Assembly (NCBI GenBank): GCA_017994815.1
Contig: JAGOJY010000020.1
Span: 1-64,000 of the forward strand
Reading direction: 5' to 3'
Source: Acidobacteriota bacterium
GTDB lineage: Bacteria; Acidobacteriota; Polarisedimenticolia; J045
DNA length: 64,000 nt
Positions 59,930-64,000 of this stretch are shown here, piece by piece; position 1 is the stretch's first letter; each line of letters opens with the position of its first letter. The notes under the pieces were generated by a model, which had not been told where the DNA came from, made no database searches, and saw nothing but the letters and a program-made list of their open reading frames with translations. Made by a program: the position numbers and the translations under genes.

Positions 59930-61114
59930 ATGGTCATGCGTCCGAAGGGTTCCCCGGCCCGCGGGGTCGACTTCTACGACATCGAGGGCGAGCTGACCGA
60001 CGAGGAGCGCCTGGTCCGCGACAGCGTGCGGGCGTTCGTCAACGACAAGGTCCTGCCGATCATCGACGAGGCGTTCCGGGCCGACTGCTTCCCGTCCGAG
60101 CTGGTGCCGCAGATGGCGGAGCTGGGGCTGTTCGGCGCCAACCTCGAGGGCTATGGCTGCGCCGGCGCGAGCAACGTCGCCTACGGGCTGATCTGCCAGG
60201 AGCTGGAGCGCGGCGACTCCGGCCTGCGCTCGTTCGTCTCCGTGCAGTCCTCGCTCGTGATGTACCCGATCCTGGCCTTCGGCTCCGACGAGCAGAAGGA
60301 GCGCTGGTTGCCGCGGCTGGCCGCGGGGACGGCGATCGGCTGCTTCGGCCTGACCGAGCCGGACCACGGCTCCGACCCGGGCACGATGATCACGACGGCG
60401 AAGCGGCGCGGGGCGGGCTGGGTCATCAACGGGGCCAAGGCCTGGATCACCAACGGCTCCACCGCCGACGTCGCCGTCGTCTGGGCGCGCACGGAGGACG
60501 GCATCCGTGGTTTCCTCGTCGAGAAGGGCACCCCGGGGTTCACGGCGCGCGATTACCACGGCAAGTTCTCGCTGCGGGCCTCGGTCACCTCGGAGCTGTA
60601 CTTCGACGACTGCGAGGTCCCGGCCGACGCCGTGCTGCCCGGCACCGGCGGGCTCAAGCACGCGCTGATGTGCCTGACGCAGGCCCGCTACGGCATCGCC
60701 TGGGGCACGATCGGCATGGCGGCCGCGTGCTACGACGCGGCGCTGGAGTACGCCGAGTCCCGGATCGTGTTCCGCCGCCCGGTGGCGTCGTTCCAGCTGC
60801 AGCAGGAGAAGTTCGCCGACATGCTGACCGAGATCACCAAGGGCCAGCTGCTCAACCTGCGGCTCGGGCGGCTCAAGGACGCGGGCCGCGCCGACTTCGC
60901 GCAGATCTCGCTGGCCAAGCGCAACGGCTGCCGCGTCGCGCGGCAGGCCGTGCGCTTCGCGCGCGAGATCCTCGGCGGCGTCGGGATCATGCACGACTAC
61001 CCCATCGCGCGGCACTTCTGCAACATCGAGGCGGTCTACACGTACGAGGGGACGGACGACATCCACACGCTGATCCTGGGCGAGCGGATCACCGGCCACC
61101 CGGCCTACAGCTGA
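59930..61114 (+). CDS. gcdH: Acyl-CoA dehydrogenase, glutaryl-CoA dehydrogenase type
   Basis: A 394-aa FAD enzyme. The catalytic Glu373 is in TYEGTDDIHTLI, and the Arg in SGLRSFVSVQSSLV fits the Arg that binds the far carboxylate in glutaryl-CoA dehydrogenases. Family segments CFGLTEPDHGSDP and WITNGS are present. It oxidises and decarboxylates glutaryl-CoA to crotonyl-CoA in Lys/Trp breakdown. GGAGGAG lies 9 bases before the ATG at 59930; a second ATG at 59936 is less well spaced. Confidence 0.9.
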   Translation: MVMRPKGSPARGVDFYDIEGELTDEERLVRDSVRAFVNDKVLPIIDEAFRADCFPSELVPQMAELGLFGANLEGYGCAGASNVAYGLICQELERGDSGLRSFVSVQSSLVMYPILAFGSDEQKERWLPRLAAGTAIGCFGLTEPDHGSDPGTMITTAKRRGAGWVINGAKAWITNGSTADVAVVWARTEDGIRGFLVEKGTPGFTARDYHGKFSLRASVTSELYFDDCEVPADAVLPGTGGLKHALMCLTQARYGIAWGTIGMAAACYDAALEYAESRIVFRRPVASFQLQQEKFADMLTEITKGQLLNLRLGRLKDAGRADFAQISLAKRNGCRVARQAVRFAREILGGVGIMHDYPIARHFCNIEAVYTYEGTDDIHTLILGERITGHPAYS

Positions 61115-61135
61115 GCGGCCGCGTCCGACGGGCTC

Positions 61136-62599
61136 CTAGTCCCCGACGTACCCCAGCGAGCGCAGGCGGTCCTTCAGCTCGTTGAGCGTCTGCGGCCCCT
61201 CGGCGGAGGTGCCGCCGAGGCGCGAGGCGAGGGCGATGGAGTCCGCGCGCAGGCGCTTCAGCTCGCTGCGCGCCTGCCACAACCCCGGCGACCACAGCGG
61301 CAGGACCTCGTGCTCGCCGGGGTCCTCCTGCAGGTCGAAGTACTGGTAGCCGAACTGCCACCAGTGGGCCGTCGGGAACTTGATGAACTTGGTCTCGTTG
61401 GTCCGGACCGCCTGCAGCCGCGGCTTGCCGCGGGCCTGCAGGTCGCACAGCGCCGGCGCCGGCTCCAGCGGTTCGCCGCGCAGGAGCGGGCCGAGGTCGC
61501 GCCCATCCATGGGCGAGTCCAGCTGCACGCCGGCGAGCGACAGGACCGTCGGCATGATGTCGATGATGCGGACCTGGTCCGCGACCTGCCGCGGCTGGAT
61601 CTTGCCCGGCCAGCGGATGACCAGCGGGACCTTCAGCACCTCGTCGTACAGCGTCTTCTGGTGGCCCTTCTGGCCGTGCTCGAAGAACTCGTCGCCGTGG
61701 TCGGCCGTGACGACGACCAAGGCCGAGTCCAGCCGCCCGGCCCGGTCGAGTTCGGTGAGGATCCGGGCCAGGTTGTCGTCGGTGTAGCGGATCTCGCCGT
61801 CGTAGAGCGCGACCAGGTGCTCGAGGTCGCGCTGCGGCATCCCCGCGCGGATCGCCTTGTTGCCCAGGAGCCTGCGCCCGTCGAGCGTGCCCGTGTAGTC
61901 CGGGTCGAACATGCGGGCGTACTCGGGAGGCGGGATGTAGTCGTAGTGCACGTCCCACATGTGCACGAACAGGAAGAATGGCCGGCTGTCGAGCTTGTCG
62001 ATCCAGGCCTTGGTCTTCTCCAGCGTCAGCGGCCCCGTGATGTCGGCAAAGGACTGGATCCCGACGCGGTCGTCGTCCTCGGAATGGAACTGGCCCGGCT
62101 GGAACTGCGACATGCAGCACTCGTAGGTGTCGAAGCCCTGGCCGAAGCCGAACTCCGGCATCAGGTACGGGCCGCCGAAGAAACCGGCGGTGTGGTACCC
62201 GGCGCCTTTCAGCGCCTCGGTCAGAGTGGTGATGTTGGCGCTGAGCGCGAGGCCGTTGTCCACCACGCCGTGCGTGTCGCTGTACAGTCCCGTGAACAGC
62301 GAGGCGTGCGCGGGCAGCGTCCACGACGTCGTGCTGACGGCGTTCTCGAAGCGCGCGCCCTGCGCCGCCAGCCCGTCGATTGTCGGCGTCGTCGGCCTGC
62401 CGTAGCCGTAGCAGCCGACGTGGTCCGCGCGCAGGCTGTCGATCGAGACCAGCACGATGTCGGGCCGCTGCTCCGGCGCGAGGCCGATCTTCGGCGGGGA
62501 GTGAACCGACGGGGAGGCGCTCGTATCGCAGCTGACGAGCACCAGCAGCGGACTCAGGAGCAGACCGGCGACTATTACTGCGTTTATTAGACGAGTCAT
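61136..62599 (-). CDS. Sulfatase-fold lipoprotein (phospho- or sulfo-hydrolase)
   Basis: A 487-aa alkaline-phosphatase-superfamily enzyme anchored as a lipoprotein (VLVSC, Cys24). Metal-binding motifs LVSIDSLRADHVG and VVVTADHGDEF are present. The catalytic position, Cys or Ser in CxPxR of true sulfatases, is Thr94 in SWTLPAH, as in phosphotransferases of this fold. So either it is a phosphatase/phosphotransferase or an untypical sulfatase. It is convergent with the acyl-CoA dehydrogenase gene. A TAAACT box lies 7 bases before the ATG. Confidence 0.82.
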   Translation of the reverse strand: MTRLINAVIVAGLLLSPLLVLVSCDTSASPSVHSPPKIGLAPEQRPDIVLVSIDSLRADHVGCYGYGRPTTPTIDGLAAQGARFENAVSTTSWTLPAHASLFTGLYSDTHGVVDNGLALSANITTLTEALKGAGYHTAGFFGGPYLMPEFGFGQGFDTYECCMSQFQPGQFHSEDDDRVGIQSFADITGPLTLEKTKAWIDKLDSRPFFLFVHMWDVHYDYIPPPEYARMFDPDYTGTLDGRRLLGNKAIRAGMPQRDLEHLVALYDGEIRYTDDNLARILTELDRAGRLDSALVVVTADHGDEFFEHGQKGHQKTLYDEVLKVPLVIRWPGKIQPRQVADQVRIIDIMPTVLSLAGVQLDSPMDGRDLGPLLRGEPLEPAPALCDLQARGKPRLQAVRTNETKFIKFPTAHWWQFGYQYFDLQEDPGEHEVLPLWSPGLWQARSELKRLRADSIALASRLGGTSAEGPQTLNELKDRLRSLGYVGD

Positions 62600-62637
62600 G
62601 CAAACGAGTTTACGGCGCGGCCGCCCCCGGGGCAGCG

Positions 62638-62664
62638 AAAAAAATTCCGGATCGCCGCGGATTT
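62638..62664 (-). terminator. Terminator of the DUF885 gene
   Basis: In the minus direction a short A/T-C/G stem (right arm 658-664 with left arm 642-649, one bulge) is followed by a run of seven Ts (62638-62644). It starts about 20 bases after the stop at 62683. Confidence 0.45.
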
Positions 62665-62682
62665 GCCTGACGAACTGCTCAG

Positions 62683-63984
62683 TTACGGCTCCGGGGCCGA
62701 CGAAAGCTCCGACGGGACAACGGGGCGCTGCAGCAGGTCGAAGAACCGGGCCAGGCGGTCCGGCCCCTTGCCGATCCACGCCTCGACCAGGTCCTTGCCG
62801 ACCGTGTACGTGAACACGTACGACCGGTAACCCTTGATGAAACGGATGTTCTGCCGCGCCCTTTGCGGCGAGGTCCCGTAGCGGACGAGGAACGCCTCCA
62901 CCTCCGATTCGGGACGGTTCTCGTCGAGGAGCAGCCGCGCCCCCTCGCCCATGACGCAGTCGAGCTGATCCATCGCCTTCGCGATCGACTCGAAGCGCTC
63001 GGCCTCCGGAGCCGGTACCCCGGCCAGGGGGGCGAGAGTGCCGCGCAGCCACTCGAGCCGCTCGGCGTCGTCGAAGATCACCTCGGCCGCGACGTTCGCG
63101 GTGCCCTCGGCGATGACCGACTGCGGCGAGTGCAGCGGGTAGACCGTGTACTCGCGCCAGTGCCGGCCGCGCACGAGGTGGTCTTCCAGGAGCGCGTTGA
63201 AGACGTGATGCCCCGGGTAGCCCTCGTGCGCGACGACGCCGAGCACGCCGAACAGCGACGTCGGCAGATCGGTGTTGACCTGGATCAGGCTCTGGTAGCC
63301 GCCCTTGTACCAGTTGTAGGCACCCCACGGCTGGCCCTTCACGAACTCGACGCGGAAGTTCTCGCCGGGGGGGAGCTGGACCAGCGCCGCGGTCCGCCGC
63401 CGCGTCTCGGCCAGTGCCGCGTCCACCACGGCCCGGAGCTTGTCCGCGGGGATCTCCACCTTCGCCCGCGCGGCGGCCACGCGCGCCGCGAGGTCGCCCT
63501 CGCCGGGGATCAGCTCGTCGAGGCGCGCGCGGGCGGCGTCGATCTTCTCGCGCGGGCACGCGGGCACGTCGATGTCGAACAGCGCGCGGCCCTCTTCGGC
63601 CAGCGTCATCCGCTCGCCGGACAGCCGGCGCAGGAACGCCTCCACCGCGACGAGCTGCTTTTCGAGGAAGCTCCGCCGCTCGGATTGCGGCTCGCGGCGC
63701 ACCCGCTCCAACAGCACGCGCGACTCGGCCAGCAGATCGGGAAGCGGGCGCGGCTCGCCCTGCGCGGCCTGCTCTTTCCATTCCGCCGGGCCGTAGTACG
63801 CGTCGACGTACGATTCGTCGTGGCGGCCGATCGCGAGGACCAGCCGCACGTAGGCGTCGGCGGTCTCGTCCAGGGCGGGAGAGGATGTCGTCCCGCCCGG
63901 CATCTCCGGGCCCGTGCCGCGCCCGCATGCCGCGAGCGCCGATACGAAGGTGAGCGAAATCGCCAGCGCGCTCCAACCGCTCAT
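62683..63984 (-). CDS. DUF885-family lipoprotein, putative metallopeptidase
   Basis: A 433-aa lipoprotein (LAAC lipobox, Cys20). A long helical protein with VAHEGYPGHHVF near residue 245 and a downstream VIAEGTANVAAEV, the gluzincin-like metal site of DUF885. Such proteins are putative exopeptidases of the periplasm or outer membrane. It starts at the ATG at 63984 with GGAGGA 3 bases upstream, so the gene is complete. Confidence 0.85.
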   Translation of the reverse strand: MSGWSALAISLTFVSALAACGRGTGPEMPGGTTSSPALDETADAYVRLVLAIGRHDESYVDAYYGPAEWKEQAAQGEPRPLPDLLAESRVLLERVRREPQSERRSFLEKQLVAVEAFLRRLSGERMTLAEEGRALFDIDVPACPREKIDAARARLDELIPGEGDLAARVAAARAKVEIPADKLRAVVDAALAETRRRTAALVQLPPGENFRVEFVKGQPWGAYNWYKGGYQSLIQVNTDLPTSLFGVLGVVAHEGYPGHHVFNALLEDHLVRGRHWREYTVYPLHSPQSVIAEGTANVAAEVIFDDAERLEWLRGTLAPLAGVPAPEAERFESIAKAMDQLDCVMGEGARLLLDENRPESEVEAFLVRYGTSPQRARQNIRFIKGYRSYVFTYTVGKDLVEAWIGKGPDRLARFFDLLQRPVVPSELSSAPEP

Positions 63985-64000
63985 CCGTCCTCCAGGCTGG

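Overview
This is a 64-kb stretch of a very GC-rich (roughly 70 % by eye) bacterial chromosome with tightly packed genes. I see no rRNA, tRNA, CRISPR array, transposase or phage genes. The gene content suggests a Gram-negative, aerobically respiring, predatory or saprophytic soil/sediment-type bacterium, most like Acidobacteriota (for example the Thermoanaerobaculia/Holophagae side) and less like Myxococcota or Gemmatimonadota. The reasons are an alternative complex III plus caa3 oxidase supercluster, an MqnA-type (futalosine) menaquinone gene, many secreted proteases, a DUF6600 protein, PD40/TolB-like lipoproteins and HprK-like kinases. That assignment is inference; no marker gene in the window proves it.

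Layout. 1-3.8 kb: a small gene of unknown function with its own promoter, a hairpin-rich spacer, a HAMP/SpoIIE-type phosphatase (RsbU-like) and a divergent secreted DUF6600 protein. 3.8-10.5 kb: PEP carboxykinase, a flotillin-like protein, an unusual fusion of an aspartate-type aminotransferase to a P-loop domain that looks HprK/PEPCK-like, and a sigma-70 factor. 10.5-17.4 kb: an overlapping operon sppA - metallo-beta-lactamase-fold hydrolase - mqnA, a divergent subtilase and small membrane proteins. 17.4-23 kb: an APC permease, a peptidase/TPR protein, a small unknown protein and an HD-GYP protein. 23-28.4 kb: an S9 peptidase, an ATP-dependent DNA ligase and a small HTH/zinc-ribbon regulator in one run, then a convergent HprK-like kinase. 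28.4-32.2 kb: RNase E/G behind a long leader, a PH/SHOCT protein and a cysteine-rich secreted orphan next to a poly-C tract. 32.3-39.3 kb: a trypsin-like protease with a P-domain, a WaaP/RIO-like kinase coupled to a secreted TPR protein, an enoyl-CoA hydratase, a PD40 lipoprotein and a duplicated Cys/His-rich secreted protein. 39.4-42.6 kb: a three-gene MBOAT / AMP-ligase / carrier-protein cassette reminiscent of DltBAC.

42.9-56.4 kb is the centrepiece: actABCDEF (alternative complex III), a small membrane protein, a SCO-type copper chaperone, a CoxB-cytochrome c fusion, CtaD, CtaE with a long low-complexity insert, CtaF and a second subunit III-like protein. Almost every junction overlaps by 1-4 bases. 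Together they form a quinol -> ACIII -> cytochrome c -> caa3 oxidase -> O2 chain, consistent with a menaquinone-based respiratory pool (mqnA). The right end carries an iron-permease-like protein, a polytopic membrane protein, typA, a glutaryl-CoA-dehydrogenase-like enzyme, a sulfatase-fold lipoprotein with Thr in place of the usual Cys, and a DUF885 lipoprotein.

The most novel-looking items are the aminotransferase-P-loop fusion with two competing hairpins in front of it, the Dlt-like acylation cassette, the archaeal-style DNA ligase/zinc-ribbon pair, the CtaE insert, and the Cys-rich orphans.
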